Shown: positions 9,306 through 19,268, counted from the stretch's first letter. The stretch: 64,000 nt of DNA from Nostoc indistinguendum CM1-VF10 (GCA_019359215.1 JAHHHS010000017.1:35324-99323); one strand, 5' to 3'. Made by a program: numbers and translations. The notes: generated from the sequence alone by a model not told the origin.

Positions 9306-9869
9306 ATGAGGAAAACTGAGATGAAATTGTTTCCAAAATTAGTATTTGCTGCTGCTAGTCTTGCTCTAAGTTTGACTACTATAGATGCAAAATCTGCATC
9401 TGCTGCCCTTGTAAATTATGATTTCACGGTTGATAGCCCTCTCAATACAGGAAAGGGCTTTTTTAGTTTTGATGACTCAACTTTTAGTAATGACAATATT
9501 TCAGAAGCGATAGTTAAGTCACTCTCTTTCCAATTTGATGGAGATTCCAACATTTACACCGAACAAGATGATTTAAACTATCCAGACTTTCCCATTGTAT
9601 TTTCAACCGCATACTTAACAGAAGACACATCTTCTGTAGGCTTAGACTATGCATTCGATAATAAAGCTAATCCTTCCAGTCCTATAAGTTACGAAATCGT
9701 CGGTGAGGATTTTACAGCCTTTTCCAGAACTTCTCCAAATAGTGAAGTTATTTCTGGTAAAGTATCTTACACAAAAGTACCTGAGCCTACAACTTTAGGT
9801 GGTATTCTTTTTGCTTGCGGTCTTGGTTTTATTTTGAAAAAAAAAGACAGCATCAATGGAAAAGGTTAA
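9306..9869 (+). CDS. PEP-CTERM sorting domain protein
   Basis: A secreted protein of about 188 residues with no recognised catalytic domain. A signal peptide is clear (KLFPKLVFAAASLALSLTT, cleavage near SASA). The C-terminus carries the exosortase sorting signal: VPEPTT, a hydrophobic helix GGILFACGLGFIL, then the basic tail KKKDS. Such proteins are sorted by exosortase systems and often relate to surface polysaccharide. Possible starts are the ATGs at 9306 and 9321, or the TTG at 9282, which has the best Shine-Dalgarno. The start is therefore unresolved, but the mature protein is not affected. It is followed by a hairpin terminator. Confidence 0.85.
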   Translation: MRKTEMKLFPKLVFAAASLALSLTTIDAKSASAALVNYDFTVDSPLNTGKGFFSFDDSTFSNDNISEAIVKSLSFQFDGDSNIYTEQDDLNYPDFPIVFSTAYLTEDTSSVGLDYAFDNKANPSSPISYEIVGEDFTAFSRTSPNSEVISGKVSYTKVPEPTTLGGILFACGLGFILKKKDSINGKG

Positions 9870-9927
9870 AGTTTAACTTTGATTTTGGGTACAGCTAATT
9901 TAGTTTGTAATTGATTCAATATAAAGT

Positions 9928-9960
9928 ATGAAGTATGAGTAATTTGTACTTCATTTTTTA
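9928..9960 (+). terminator. Rho-independent terminator after the PEP-CTERM gene
   Basis: An 8-base stem ATGAAGTA/TACTTCAT (9928-9935 and 9947-9954) with an 11-base loop is followed by a run of T. It lies about 60 bases past the stop codon. Confidence 0.7.
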
Positions 9961-10404
9961 TTTTACGTTATAAACATGATCGTGTAAAAATTAATTAAAG
10001 GCAGATGCAGTTACAAAACAACTTACAACAATCGTTTAAAAAGAAGCTATAAACAGGTTTTTTGTCATCTATTGACCCTCAAATAGATGGTTGAGCTTTT
10101 ACGCCAAGTTGTAGACCACAACTATGGGTTAGCCTGCTAAGTTTATTTACTATCTGGCTGATTGTAGTTGATTTTCGGGGCTTATTGATAAGCGAATATT
10201 AATTATAAATTAATCTCGCACAATCACCTTTTGTACATTCCCCAAGCAACTGTATCATCCACTACTATTTTTGAGCGATGGCTATGCACACCGCAGGCAT
10301 CGCAGGACTTTTAGGTCTATTGAATATCTTTGACTAACGATTGATTTAAAATGCATTCTCGTGTAATAATCATCTTGAGAATAGTTAGCGATAGTTTATC
10401 TAAA
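9961..10404. other. Intergenic region upstream of the MFS pseudogene
   Basis: No gene is recognised in about 440 bases. It contains a diverged small dispersed repeat at 10276-10304 (GCGATGGCTATGCACACCGC then AGGCATCGC). Confidence 0.5.
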
Positions 10405-11735
10405 ATGCCAAAAGTAATTGCGTAATTTTTTGATTATCTGGGCAGGTCAATTGGTTTCTACCATTGGTAGTAGTATGAGTAGCTTTGCGATCGCAATTTG
10501 GGCATGGGAAATTACAGGTAAAGCAACAACTCTCACCCTAGTAGGCTTTTTTAGCTTGCTACCTAGCATAGCGTTCGCTTCCATCAGTGGTGCAATTGTT
10601 GACCGTTTCAATCGTAAATTACTGATGATGGCGGGTGACACAGTAGCAGTCTTGATGACAATAATATTGATGCTGCTGTATCTCACCAATCATTTGCAAA
10701 TTTGGCATCTATATCTAACTAGCGCAATAGTCGGGACATTCAATCAATTTCAATCTTTAGCCTACTCCGCATCACTATCGTTATTAGTCCCCAAGCAAAA
10801 CTACACCCGTGTTAGTAGTTTCCAATTTTTGTCAAGTTATGGAAGTAATATTATTGCTCCTGCCTTAGCAGGATATTTTTATCAAATTATTGGTCTATTG
10901 GGAATTTGGCTGATTGATATTTCTACCTTTGCGATCGCCATTAGTAGTTTATTATTTGCCCGCATCCCTAAACTATCTCAAACCGATGCACATGAAAATC
11001 CAACCCATATTTGGCAAGGTTTAGGATTTGGTTTTCGCTATATTCTTGAACGCAAAAGCTTACTCGCTCTTTTAATCGTCGCATTTCTGTTTTGGTTTGC
11101 CCATGACGTTGGGAATTCTCTCTATACACCGATGATTTTATCCCGAACCGGCAATGATACTGTGGTCTTAGGTAGTTTAGCTGCTGCGGCTGGTTTTGGC
11201 GGTGTCACTGGAGCCATTATTGTGAGTACCTGGGGTGGTTTTAAAAAGAAAATCAATGGTGTTTTATTGGGAATGATTGGCGCAGGACTAAGTAAAATTG
11301 TCTTTGGTTTGGGTCAAACGCCTTTGATTTGGATACCCGCACAGTTTTGTTCTTCTTTCAATTTCCCTTTCAATGGTAGTTCCGATAACGCCATTTGGTT
11401 AGCTAAAGTTGCTCCCCATGTCCAAGGACGGGTATTTGCCGCCCATTCATTAATTTTACAGTTTGGGTCAGCAACAGCTTATTTAGTCGCAGGGCCTTTA
11501 GCAGATATATATATTTACCCCTGCATTAGCCGCAGGTGATGGTCATGTTGAGATTTTTGGAAGAATATTTGGTACTAACGCGGGTGCAGGGATCGCACTG
11601 TTGTATGTGATCTGTGCTGCGTGTATGTTATTGGTTGGGTGTGCTGGATTTTATATTCCCCAACTGCGGGATGTGGAGAAAATTTTACCCGACCATGATA
11701 CTACTGAATATGCACAGTTTAATAGTGAAAAATAG
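10405..11735 (+). pseudogene. MFS transporter, frameshifted near the 3' end (and possibly at the start)
   Basis: This encodes an MFS permease of the enterobactin-exporter/macrolide-efflux-like type: IWAGQLVSTIGSSMSSFAIA, the loop-2/3 motif GAIVDRFNRKLLMMAGD, and many membrane segments. The main frame runs from about 10418 and stops at 11539 inside GPLADIYIYPCISRR. The expected continuation lies in the next frame, FTPALAAGDGHVEIFGRIFG through LPDHDTTEYAQFNSEK, ending at 11735. The shift falls exactly in the dinucleotide tract GATATATATATTT (about 11502-11514), so loss or gain of repeat units explains it. At the 5' end the ATG at 10405 (MPKVIA) is one frame off from RNFLIIWAG. The coding frame must otherwise begin at the TTG at 10418, so a second single-base lesion is possible. 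Confidence 0.75.
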
Positions 11736-11821
11736 AAATTTAGCGATCGCTTGTTGTTTCAAAGCCCCTGACGGCAGAGAACTCATGGTGGAAGCCTTTC
11801 AGTTTTCCACTTATACGATTT

Positions 11822-12928
11822 TTAACTATAAGTTCCTGCTGTCTCACTTTTGATGATATTTATAGGTTCTGACACGATATCATCTATCTTGTTAAACTCC
11901 CCAGCCCGCCAACTATCTGTTATATCCTTGATAAAACTGGCAATAGGGATCGCAATTAACAAACCGAGAACTCCTCCTAACTTTGCCCCTAACAGCAAAG
12001 AAATTACCACCCACACGGGATTTAACCCAGTCAAATTGCCGAGAAGTCTAGGCGCTATAAAATTAGAATTAACTTGGTCGATCGCAACAGCTACACCTAA
12101 GACTTCAACTCCTAACCAAAAGTTTTGCAGCGCTACCAACAAACTTACTATAGCGATACCTACTCCTGTACCAAACGGGAAAAGAGAAAATAAGCCAATA
12201 CCGATACCAAAAAGTAGAGCTAAGGGAACTTGCAACGCCAAAAACGCCAGTGTAATTGTCACCCCTAACACAGCTCCCAATGTTGCTTGACCGATGAAGT
12301 AATTGTGGAAATCCTCTCGCAGTAATTCCCGCATTCTTGACCCCATGTTAGGGGGAAACCACTGAAAAACTCCGTCCCAAAGACGTTCACCGTTCAATAT
12401 TAAGTAGATAGTCAGCACTACCGCCAGCAGCACGTTCAGCACAATACCAATGGTATCGACAGCAAAACCAAGAATTCTACCAGTGAAGGACTGAAGCTGG
12501 TTAGATAATCGCTCAAGAACTTGGGTAAATAAACCACTTAAATTAATCGGAAGTTCTTGTTGACTTAATGCCCAATCTTGAAAAGTTTGCAACTGTTGAG
12601 TACCAGAATCAATCCAACTGGGCAATATATTAGCTAGCTCAACGAGCTGTTGGATAATTAAGGGAACCAAGGTAATGCCTAAACCTACTAAAACTACGAG
12701 GGTCAAAAGCAACACTACCCCGATCGCCACGTTGCGTTTTACCCCTTGTTCTTGGAGGAACTGGATGGGATAGTTCAATACAAAAGCTAGTAAAATCGCG
12801 GCAGCGATAATGCTGACCAAGGGTTGAAAATACTGTATAACCTGGAGTAATAGCCAGCCGTTGAGAATGGCAATAGGAAATGCTAATCCTATAGTTAACC
12901 ATCGCGGTAATTTATTTGCTGATTGCAT
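11822..12928 (-). CDS. AI-2E family (PerM-like) membrane permease
   Basis: A multi-spanning membrane protein of the AI-2E/UPF0118 family. The ATG at 12928 (MQSANKLPRWLTIGLAFPIA) gives 368 residues; upstream in-frame ATGs would add up to 24. The pattern is typical: hydrophobic pairs at the start, an extracytoplasmic stretch with long helices (LANILPSWIDSGTQQLQTFQ), then GFAVDTIGIVLNVLLAVVLT. The C-terminal signature is NFIAPRLLGNLTGLNPVWVV followed by LLGAKLGGVLGLLIAIPIAS. Members have been linked to autoinducer export or ion transport; the substrate here is not predictable. Confidence 0.85.
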   Translation of the reverse strand: MQSANKLPRWLTIGLAFPIAILNGWLLLQVIQYFQPLVSIIAAAILLAFVLNYPIQFLQEQGVKRNVAIGVVLLLTLVVLVGLGITLVPLIIQQLVELANILPSWIDSGTQQLQTFQDWALSQQELPINLSGLFTQVLERLSNQLQSFTGRILGFAVDTIGIVLNVLLAVVLTIYLILNGERLWDGVFQWFPPNMGSRMRELLREDFHNYFIGQATLGAVLGVTITLAFLALQVPLALLFGIGIGLFSLFPFGTGVGIAIVSLLVALQNFWLGVEVLGVAVAIDQVNSNFIAPRLLGNLTGLNPVWVVISLLLGAKLGGVLGLLIAIPIASFIKDITDSWRAGEFNKIDDIVSEPINIIKSETAGTYS

Positions 12929-13108
12929 TAGTGATGACTCCACAAGAGTTCTTACTTTATTTTGGCTTCGATTTTGATTTATGAAAAAGCATATCGTCAT
13001 CTAGGAAATCATGCTGCAATTGCAATATCGGCAAGCAGGGATAAACTAGTACGTCACAGCGTAAATAGAACAACCATTGAAAATATCTAAAGAGCTTATT
13101 CCATAATA

Positions 13109-13139
13109 CTTTTGACTTTTGACTTTTGACTTTTGACTT
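13109..13139. repeat. Tandem heptamer repeat (TTTTGAC)
   Basis: Four consecutive TTTTGAC-type heptamers between the permease gene and the NUDIX gene. Heptameric repeats of this sort are common intergenic elements in heterocystous cyanobacteria. Confidence 0.85.
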
Positions 13140-13152
13140 CCGCCCTGCGGTA

Positions 13153-13593
13153 CTAGGTTTGTTGGTTTGTCTGAATAAAATCCAATATAATTTTTTGATG
13201 CATATTCCCCAAAGGTCGCACCTCGCCAGCGTTTTGCGAATAACAGTTACCTTGGTGAATATCTTCTGGGGTCAATAATCCCATATCCCAGCCTTCATTC
13301 AAAACCAGTTGATCTAATTCCACCGACAGTGGTGCATGAAAGACATGACGAACTACTCTTTCGTCGGGATAACAACCAAATTCCACAAAAGATGGTGGTA
13401 AATTGTAGCCGATTTCTTCTAAAATTTCTCGCTTCACTGCGACATCCGGCGTTTCCCCAGGTTCGACATGACCGCCAAATAGTGCCCAGTAGCCGGGGTA
13501 CAGAATACCGGGAATATTGTCCCGCAGTTGCATGAGAAACTTGTCTTTTTGATAGAGAATTGCGATCGCTACATGTATCGGTTGATTGTTCAT
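13153..13593 (-). CDS. NUDIX hydrolase
   Basis: A 146-residue NUDIX pyrophosphohydrolase. The NUDIX box is complete: GHVEPGETPDVAVKREILEE then IGY (consensus G-x5-E-x7-REUxEExGU). The preceding strand, LFGGH, and the opening IHVAIAILYQKDKFLMQLRD are typical of the MutT-like subgroup. The substrate cannot be deduced. Its ATG (13593) overlaps the stop of the upstream lipoprotein gene by 4 bases (ATGA), so the two are translationally coupled. Confidence 0.9.
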   Translation of the reverse strand: MNNQPIHVAIAILYQKDKFLMQLRDNIPGILYPGYWALFGGHVEPGETPDVAVKREILEEIGYNLPPSFVEFGCYPDERVVRHVFHAPLSVELDQLVLNEGWDMGLLTPEDIHQGNCYSQNAGEVRPLGNMHQKIILDFIQTNQQT

Positions 13594-14063
13594 TCTTCTT
13601 CTAGATAAACTTCCCCCAATTCTTTACCAGCTAAGGGGATACTTCGGTAACGAACTTTACCCTTAATCACCACTTGTGCCCCCTCGGTCAGATTCTTTTG
13701 ATTGGTGACAACCCAAATTTTGCCAGTCGAGTCACTAATTTCATAAGCCCACTGCTTCATCAAAGGGGCTTTCTTTTCCACCTTACCTTGGATATAAACT
13801 GTAGCCTGATTGTCTTTTTTCTTTTCGATTTCTCGAATTGGGGTGACATTAGTACCAATTCTAAAATTAGTCCCATTCAAGCCAGACGAGGTTAAACTTC
13901 CACAACTACAAAGTCCCACCACCAATAAAAAAACCAACCCCAGGCGGTAGGGAATAATACTGTGTCCGTACAAGAACGAAAGGGATAAATTTCTTGTTTG
14001 TTGCATGAAAGCCACCGATTGAGCAAATTTTTGCTTCACTGCTTGCTTTGTCGCCAGTTTCAT
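13590..14063 (-). CDS. Probable lipoprotein with an OB-fold-like domain
   Basis: Starting at the ATG at 14063 (MKLATKQAVKQKFAQ) the product is 157 residues. A hydrophobic helix, LGLVFLLVVGLCSC, ends in a lipobox-like LCSC, suggesting lipid anchoring. An unusually long hydrophilic leader precedes it, so the true start may be the ATG at 14006. The rest (YIQGKVEKKAPLMKQWAYEI, STGKIWVVTNQKNLTEGAQV, VVIKGKVRY) looks like a small beta-barrel OB fold. It is coupled by overlap to the NUDIX gene; no functional link is known to me. Confidence 0.65.
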   Translation of the reverse strand: MKLATKQAVKQKFAQSVAFMQQTRNLSLSFLYGHSIIPYRLGLVFLLVVGLCSCGSLTSSGLNGTNFRIGTNVTPIREIEKKKDNQATVYIQGKVEKKAPLMKQWAYEISDSTGKIWVVTNQKNLTEGAQVVIKGKVRYRSIPLAGKELGEVYLEEE

Positions 14064-14311
14064 CAGGTCTGTTCCCACCTATACTATTCTCTACAGTTTC
14101 AGAAACACACTCTCCACTGAGCAAAAAATGTTCTGAATTTTATCCTTAATTCTTTATTCTTCAGATAACGCCATTGATCTGAGAAAATAAAGATTATGGA
14201 TTTACTGTAAAAAAAACGCTACGACATCAACGAAGAGGCAGGGGGAAAAGGACAAGGAGAAAGACTTGTTTCAAGTGTTTTGACAAAAGGCGAATATAGC
14301 TGGTAATTTTC

Positions 14312-15205
14312 ATGGAAACAAAAACTGCCAAACTCCTTGATGGTAAGGCTTTAGCTGCAAAAATTCAGCAAGAAGTTTCTATTGCCATTACACAATTACA
14401 ACCAAAAATTGGACGGCCTCCTGGTTTAGCAGTGCTGATGGTTGGCGATAATCCAGCGTCAGCGGCTTATGTCCGTAATAAAGAAAAAGCTTGCGCTAAA
14501 GTTGGCATTGCCTCTTTTGGTAAGCATTTTCCTGCCCAAACGACCTTTGAGGAGTTAGAAGAGGCCATAGCTGCACTAAACCACGATGAACGAGTAGATG
14601 GCATTCTCGTGCAACTGCCTTTGCCTTACCACTTGGATGCTGTGGCTCTGTTACATCAAATTGATCCCGATAAAGATGCTGATGGACTGCACCCAGTTAA
14701 CTTGGGACGACTAGTACGGGCAGAAACTGGTTTACGCAGCTGCACCCCGGCTGGTGTGATGCGGCTTTTAGAAGAATATGAAATTCCTTTGCAGGGGAAA
14801 CAGGCAGTAGTGGTAGGACGCAGTATTTTGGTGGGTAAACCAATGGCACTGATGCTATTAGAAGCTGATGCCACAGTCACGATCGCTCACTCGCGATCAC
14901 ATGACCTCAAAACCATTACCCAAAATGCTGATATTTTAATTGCAGCAGTAGGCCGTCCCGGGCTGATCGCTGCTGATATGGTAAAATCGGGCGCTGTTGT
15001 GGTAGATGTGGGAATGAACCGCGTCATCGATGCTAGTGGCAAAAGTCGCTTAATCGGTGATGTCGACTTTGAATCAACTGCTGCTGTAGCAGGATTTATC
15101 ACCCCCGTTCCTGGTGGTGTTGGCCCTATGACTGTCGCCATATTATTGCAAAATACATTTGCCAGCTATTCCAGGACAACAAAACAAGAAAGTGAGGAGT
15201 TATAA
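14312..15205 (+). CDS. folD: Bifunctional methylenetetrahydrofolate dehydrogenase/cyclohydrolase
   Basis: FolD interconverts 5,10-methylene-THF and 10-formyl-THF using NADP. The 297-residue protein has the usual length. Signature 1 is around [17 protein letters not shown], with the catalytic Lys. [15 protein letters not shown] is the substrate loop. The Rossmann segment is [20 protein letters not shown] and signature 2 is [12 protein letters not shown]. It is monocistronic on the plus strand, with repeats behind it. Confidence 0.97.
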   Translation: METKTAKLLDGKALAAKIQQEVSIAITQLQPKIGRPPGLAVLMVGDNPASAAYVRNKEKACAKVGIASFGKHFPAQTTFEELEEAIAALNHDERVDGILVQLPLPYHLDAVALLHQIDPDKDADGLHPVNLGRLVRAETGLRSCTPAGVMRLLEEYEIPLQGKQAVVVGRSILVGKPMALMLLEADATVTIAHSRSHDLKTITQNADILIAAVGRPGLIAADMVKSGAVVVDVGMNRVIDASGKSRLIGDVDFESTAAVAGFITPVPGGVGPMTVAILLQNTFASYSRTTKQESEEL

Positions 15206-15240
15206 GTTAAGCTATTACGCATTTAACTTGAACATTTAGA

Positions 15241-15310
15241 TGAAGGTTAATGACCGATGACCGATGACTGATGACTGATGACTGATAACCGTCAACCGTC
15301 AACAGTTAAC
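15241..15310. repeat. Tandem heptamer repeats (GATGACC/GATGACT, then GTCAACC)
   Basis: Successive ATGACCG, ATGACTG and GTCAACCGTCAACAG units follow folD. A separate set of ATGAGTT-like units continues at 15353-15375. Together they fill most of the 300-base folD-crtE gap. Confidence 0.8.
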
Positions 15311-15504
15311 GACCCTAAAAAGTGTTTATACAATTTAGGCGCGCATCAGCTTATGAGTTATGAGTTAAAAGTTAAGAATTATTAATCCCAACTCGCAACT
15401 CCCAACTTTAACTTCCAACTCCTAATTCTTCATTTTTTCAGCGCCACAGCACCTTAAAATTGTGACGTATAAGACAAAAATCCCACAATGTCAGGAATTA
15501 AAGA

Positions 15505-16437
15505 ATGGTAGCAACTAATAACGTTCAAAAGACACCACCAGAGGAAGCCACGTTTAACTTAGCAGCTTATCTAAAAGAACGGCAAAAGCTTTGTGATACT
15601 GCTTTGGATCAGGCTATCCCCATCATTTATCCAGAAAAGATTTATGAGGCGATGCGCTACTCGTTATTAGCTGGAGGCAAGCGTGTACGTCCCATTCTTT
15701 GCCTTGCTACCTGCGAAATGATGGGTGGAACTATCGAAATGGCCATGCCAACAGCTTGTGCTGTGGAAATGATCCACACAATGTCATTGATTCATGATGA
15801 CCTGCCGGCGATGGATAATGACGATTACCGTCGTGGGAAGCTGACAAATCATAAAATCTATGGCGAAGATGTAGCGATTTTGGCTGGGGATGGCTTGTTA
15901 GCTCTGGCTTTTGAGTTTGTTGCCCTTCAAACCCCCCAAAACGTTAAGAGAGAGCTAGTCTTGCAGGTAGTTGTGCGTCTTGGTCGGGCGCTAGGGGCAG
16001 GTGGTTTAGTCGGCGGTCAAGTTGTCGATTTAGAGTCAGAAGGTAAATCAGATATTTCCCTAGAAACACTAAATTTCATTCATAAACACAAAACAGCCGC
16101 TCTTTTAGAAGCTTGCGTAGTTTGTGGCGGGATCATCGCTGGAGCATCACCTGAAGATGTCCAGCGACTGAGCCGTTATGCTCAAAATATTGGGCTAGCA
16201 TTCCAAATCATAGATGATATTCTGGATATCACTGCTACTCAAGAGCAATTAGGCAAAACTGCGGGTAAAGACCAAAAAGCGCAGAAAGTGACCTATCCTA
16301 GCCTTTGGGGACTTGAAGAATCTCGCTCAAAAGCCCAAGAGCTAGTTAAAGCAGCTTGTGCGGAATTAGAACCATTTGGAGAAAGAGCCAAGCCACTCCA
16401 AGCGATCGCTCATTTTATTATCAACCGCAATAACTAG
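15505..16437 (+). CDS. crtE: Geranylgeranyl diphosphate synthase
   Basis: A trans-prenyltransferase making GGPP (C20) for carotenoids, the phytyl tail of chlorophyll, and quinones. 310 residues with all family motifs: GGKRVRPIL, the first aspartate-rich motif [25 protein letters not shown], the KTAALLEA segment and the second aspartate-rich motif IIDDILDIT. The small residues before the first DDxxD are consistent with a long-chain GGPP product. It is preceded by repeats rather than a coding neighbour, so probably transcribed alone. Confidence 0.95.
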   Translation: MVATNNVQKTPPEEATFNLAAYLKERQKLCDTALDQAIPIIYPEKIYEAMRYSLLAGGKRVRPILCLATCEMMGGTIEMAMPTACAVEMIHTMSLIHDDLPAMDNDDYRRGKLTNHKIYGEDVAILAGDGLLALAFEFVALQTPQNVKRELVLQVVVRLGRALGAGGLVGGQVVDLESEGKSDISLETLNFIHKHKTAALLEACVVCGGIIAGASPEDVQRLSRYAQNIGLAFQIIDDILDITATQEQLGKTAGKDQKAQKVTYPSLWGLEESRSKAQELVKAACAELEPFGERAKPLQAIAHFIINRNN

Positions 16438-16707
16438 TACCGCCTTGCGGAAGTTGTAATTCTTATACCGCAAGCGTTTTATTAATTTTGGATGGGTGGT
16501 TTATTTACACCATGCTGTATTATTACCGCCCAGCGGGATTCAAGATTCACTCATTTAAAAAGCTTACTTGATAAGCTTTTAGGTTATTTTGAGTAATTGG
16601 TCTGTTTCCGCAGTGATGTACTAAGTTAATTTTGGATTTTGGGTTGAATCTAAATGTTTCCTCAACCAACAACTGCTACTAATATTTACTAACCTAACCA
16701 AAATACC

Positions 16708-17163
16708 ATGCAGGACATAGGCAACATTTTAGACAACCGGGTGCTGCTAATTGCTCTGGTAGCTTGTTTAATTGCTCAAGCACTAAAGCTCGTAGTCGAG
16801 ATTATCAAACATCGCAAACTGAATGTGCGTGTTTTGGTGACAACTGGAGGTATGCCCAGTGCCCATTCAGCTTTAGTTACAGCTCTTGCCGCTGGTGTAG
16901 GGCAAACACTTGGTTGGGCATCTCCTGATTTTGCCGTTGCTATAGTTTTTGCCATCATCGTCATGTATGATGCAGCCGGAGTTCGCCAAGCGGCGGGAAA
17001 GCAAGCTCGTATCCTCAATCAAATGATTGATGAATTATTTCATGAAAAACCAGACTTTAGCCAAGACCGTTTGAAGGAATTACTCGGACATACACCAGTT
17101 CAGGTAATAGCTGGGTCAGCTTTGGGTATAACCATCTATTGGTTAGCTAGGGCTGCTTATTAG
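16708..17163 (+). CDS. Divergent PAP2 family membrane protein
   Basis: A 151-residue DUF212 protein, a short relative of PAP2 acid phosphatases. It has an N-terminal membrane helix (VLLIALVACLIAQALKLVVE), the signature TTGGMPSAHSALVTALAAGV, then MYDAAGVRQAAGKQA and a final hydrophobic segment. The conserved SAH and DAxGVR-AxGKQA motifs define the family. In cyanobacteria it is often found next to crtE, as here. A role in isoprenoid diphosphate turnover is only an inference from that neighbourhood. Confidence 0.9.
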   Translation: MQDIGNILDNRVLLIALVACLIAQALKLVVEIIKHRKLNVRVLVTTGGMPSAHSALVTALAAGVGQTLGWASPDFAVAIVFAIIVMYDAAGVRQAAGKQARILNQMIDELFHEKPDFSQDRLKELLGHTPVQVIAGSALGITIYWLARAAY

Positions 17164-17189
17164 TCAATAGTCTACAGTCCACAGTTTAT

Positions 17190-17217
17190 TAACTAATGAC
17201 TAATGACTAATGACTAT
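17190..17217. repeat. Tandem heptamer repeat (CTAATGA)
   Basis: AACTAATGACTAATGACTAA and one more unit sit between the convergent PAP2-like gene and the periplasmic protein gene, just touching the stop of the latter. Confidence 0.8.
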
Positions 17218-17903
17218 AACCGCACAGTTGAGCGCAGCAGAATCACCTTACGACTATCTACTATGCTGGCAACAAAACCGCCATTGTTCAGCTTCTGCAA
17301 GGTGTTGTATGCTTCAGTTTGGTTAGTGGTATAAACTGCCAACAAGTAAGGGCGTTGTCCATAAGAAACAAAACCTACGTTACCTCCCACTACTTGCTGC
17401 ACACTATTTACTAGTTCCGGACGGTTGTAATAATCTACCAACACTGCATAACCTTCTCCTAATGCTTGAGGATTATAAACTGTCTGCTGAGATGGCTGTA
17501 GCTGTGGCTGTCGCTGTAGCTGTGGCCGTGCTTGTAGCTGTGGCTGTGGCTTTGGCTGCACATCTGCCGTTGTTGGTCGAGTGGTGATGATGGCAGACAA
17601 GCCAACAATATTACTGACATACCTTGCCCATCGATTGGCATCATCAATTCTGTTAAAGCCCCCTATCCGCGTTACAGTTTCGTTGAGATATTTGCAGGTA
17701 ATGGTCTTAAGTTCCGGCGGTAAGGCACTACGCAACTGCTTTTGATTATCTGCTGTGGGACTGACTACTAATAAAAGATACTCACCCGCATTTGGTGGTT
17801 GACAAGGAGGAATGGTTTGTTGGGCAAGGACAGAACTCGCGCCACTAATCAGCCCTGCGATTGCTAATCCTAAAACACTTGGTAAAGTCTGAAATCTATG
17901 CAC
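17214..17903 (-). CDS. Exported cyanobacterial protein with a Q/P-rich linker
   Basis: A 229-residue protein beginning with a signal peptide (LGLAIAGLISGASSVLAQQ). Two similar alpha/beta halves follow, AGEYLLLVVSPTADNQKQLR and GEGYAVLVDYYNRPELVNSV. A low-complexity linker of PQLQ-type repeats (about residues 115-142) joins them. The halves resemble SPOR-like peptidoglycan-binding folds, but I cannot confirm that by eye. The start codon appears to be GTG at 17903. Probably periplasmic; function unknown. Confidence 0.65.
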   Translation of the reverse strand: MHRFQTLPSVLGLAIAGLISGASSVLAQQTIPPCQPPNAGEYLLLVVSPTADNQKQLRSALPPELKTITCKYLNETVTRIGGFNRIDDANRWARYVSNIVGLSAIITTRPTTADVQPKPQPQLQARPQLQRQPQLQPSQQTVYNPQALGEGYAVLVDYYNRPELVNSVQQVVGGNVGFVSYGQRPYLLAVYTTNQTEAYNTLQKLNNGGFVASIVDSRKVILLRSTVRL

Positions 17904-18153
17904 AAAAGTTAGATTATGTAAATCAAGGTGTCTTAAAAGATTTTATAAGAAAAAAGCTGAAAACCCAGTTACTTCAGTGTGGGGATGAAAGGAGTGTAAA
18001 AAAATATATTTTGTTCTTGCCAAATAAAATTTGAGAGTTGGGAAGAAGCAAGGGAGCAGGTAGTCACTGAGCATAGCCAAAGTAGAGCAAGGGAGAAGTT
18101 TTCCCCTCTGCCCCCTGCTCTCTGCCCCTCTGCTTCTTTTCAATGCCCAATTT
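17904..18153. other. Intergenic with repeat-derived sequence
   Basis: Contains a CT/AG-rich stretch (CCCCTGCTCTCTGCCCCTCTGC) of the type generated by GGGAGCA heptamers elsewhere in the window. No gene is seen. Confidence 0.5.
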
Positions 18154-18489
18154 CTAAGATACGCTAGCAAGCGATGCTAAGGCATCTGGAATTGTCTCAG
18201 AAGGAGCCTGAAAATCTCCAGTGATAACGTACTCTAAACGCAGTTTTAACCAAGTAATAAATTGGGGATTAGTAGAAATAATTGCTACTGCTGGTTGGGG
18301 ACACTTCGCCTTCAGTTCTGTAAACTGTGGTGTTTCTAAGAAAGCTGGTTGCGGAACCAACCAAAAATCTATTTGTTTTTCTTGTTCGTGGTAGTGACGG
18401 GTGCGCTCTTTGAGAACTTCGTGCGTCGGTTCTTCTTCGAGAAGAAACTTTTGACTAGCCAAAACGTAATAATATGTTTGCATTTTCAT
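18154..18489 (-). CDS. ycf54: Ycf54-like MgPME-cyclase complex protein
   Basis: Ycf54 associates with the Mg-protoporphyrin IX monomethylester oxidative cyclase (AcsF/ChlE) and is needed for normal ring E formation in chlorophyll synthesis. Family landmarks are strong: MQTYYYVLASQKFLLEEEP, RTRHYHEQEKQIDFWLVPQP and AIISTNPQFITWLKLRLEYV. The frame is open upstream and overlaps the neighbouring gene, but homology starts at MKMQTYYY, so I take the ATG at 18489 (111 residues). The skipped part contains an intergenic palindrome, supporting this start. Confidence 0.9.
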   Translation of the reverse strand: MKMQTYYYVLASQKFLLEEEPTHEVLKERTRHYHEQEKQIDFWLVPQPAFLETPQFTELKAKCPQPAVAIISTNPQFITWLKLRLEYVITGDFQAPSETIPDALASLASVS

Positions 18490-18548
18490 CCTTTGGTTGC
18501 TATATGAATAATGTAAGGGCACAGTACTACAGTCTGTAGCCCTACGAA

Positions 18549-19268
18549 CTAACTTTTGTGGGATTTCTTGAACCAAGAACTGAATGGACAAGCACTTCCC
18601 TGCTTTTCAGCTTTTGTTTGTTTGCCACCAGATGTTAGTTTTTCCAAGAACAGATTATTGTCAAAGTAGTGTTCTAAGGAAATAACCTTCAAGTCATCGG
18701 TAACTTTTGCAATGCTCATGCCGATAATTTCTACTGTCTCTCCAGTAGGTGCATGGCCTTTGTATTCTCCGTTAAAATGTCCCCAATGCCGCCATTTGAA
18801 TGTGACATTTGGTGGCCCCGAGAAAACCTCCAACACTTCCCAAGGAAATCCTTGGGGAAATGTTGTGTGGAAGACTTTTGCGGATGATTCAAAGCTTTCT
18901 TCTGAAGCCTTGTAATGTTCTGAATCAGCCATAAATAAATTGTAAGTACCTTGTGCTGATAAATCTGCTGCGGTGTACTCTACTCCGCCATTGGTACTTA
19001 CACAAAATTTGTCATTAACAATAGATAACCACTGTTGCGGGTTAGCTTTGAAGGATACTTCCATCTCGAAGGTTCGCACCAAGTTTTGCACGATCGCTTC
19101 CAGTGTACCTTCAAGGTGATTATAAGTACTTTCTTGAGCCAGATTCTCTTTTGAACGGGAATAATCAGGCGGTGTCTGATATCGCCACTCGACATCAGCA
19201 CTTTCTGCTATCACCTTATCTCGATCCTGTACCCAAAGTGGAAGGTTGTTAGACTGTGTTGCGCTCAT
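18549..19268 (-). CDS. SnoaL-like / pathogen-related-type protein
   Basis: The ATG at 19268 (MSATQSNNLPLWVQDRDKVI) gives 239 residues. The sequence resembles plant pathogen-related proteins that carry a SnoaL/NTF2-like domain: PPDYSRSKENLAQESTYNH, LVRTFEMEVSFKANPQQW, NVTFKWRHWGHFNGEYKGHA and ETVEIIGMSIAKV. The C-terminal tail ACPFSSWFKKSHKS is variable. No enzyme activity is known to me. It lies upstream of ycf54 on the same strand with about 60 bases between, so co-transcription is possible. Confidence 0.75.
   Translation of the reverse strand: MSATQSNNLPLWVQDRDKVIAESADVEWRYQTPPDYSRSKENLAQESTYNHLEGTLEAIVQNLVRTFEMEVSFKANPQQWLSIVNDKFCVSTNGGVEYTAADLSAQGTYNLFMADSEHYKASEESFESSAKVFHTTFPQGFPWEVLEVFSGPPNVTFKWRHWGHFNGEYKGHAPTGETVEIIGMSIAKVTDDLKVISLEHYFDNNLFLEKLTSGGKQTKAEKQGSACPFSSWFKKSHKS

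Noticed and set aside
11614..11853. 79-codon rightward frame after the MFS gene
   Set aside because: It is out of frame with the MFS C-terminus, which occupies another frame in the same bases.
18513..18548. N-terminal extension of Ycf54 upstream of 18489
   Set aside because: The extra frame would read through a GTAAGGGC/GCCCTAC intergenic palindrome and overlap the neighbouring gene; homology starts at the internal ATG.
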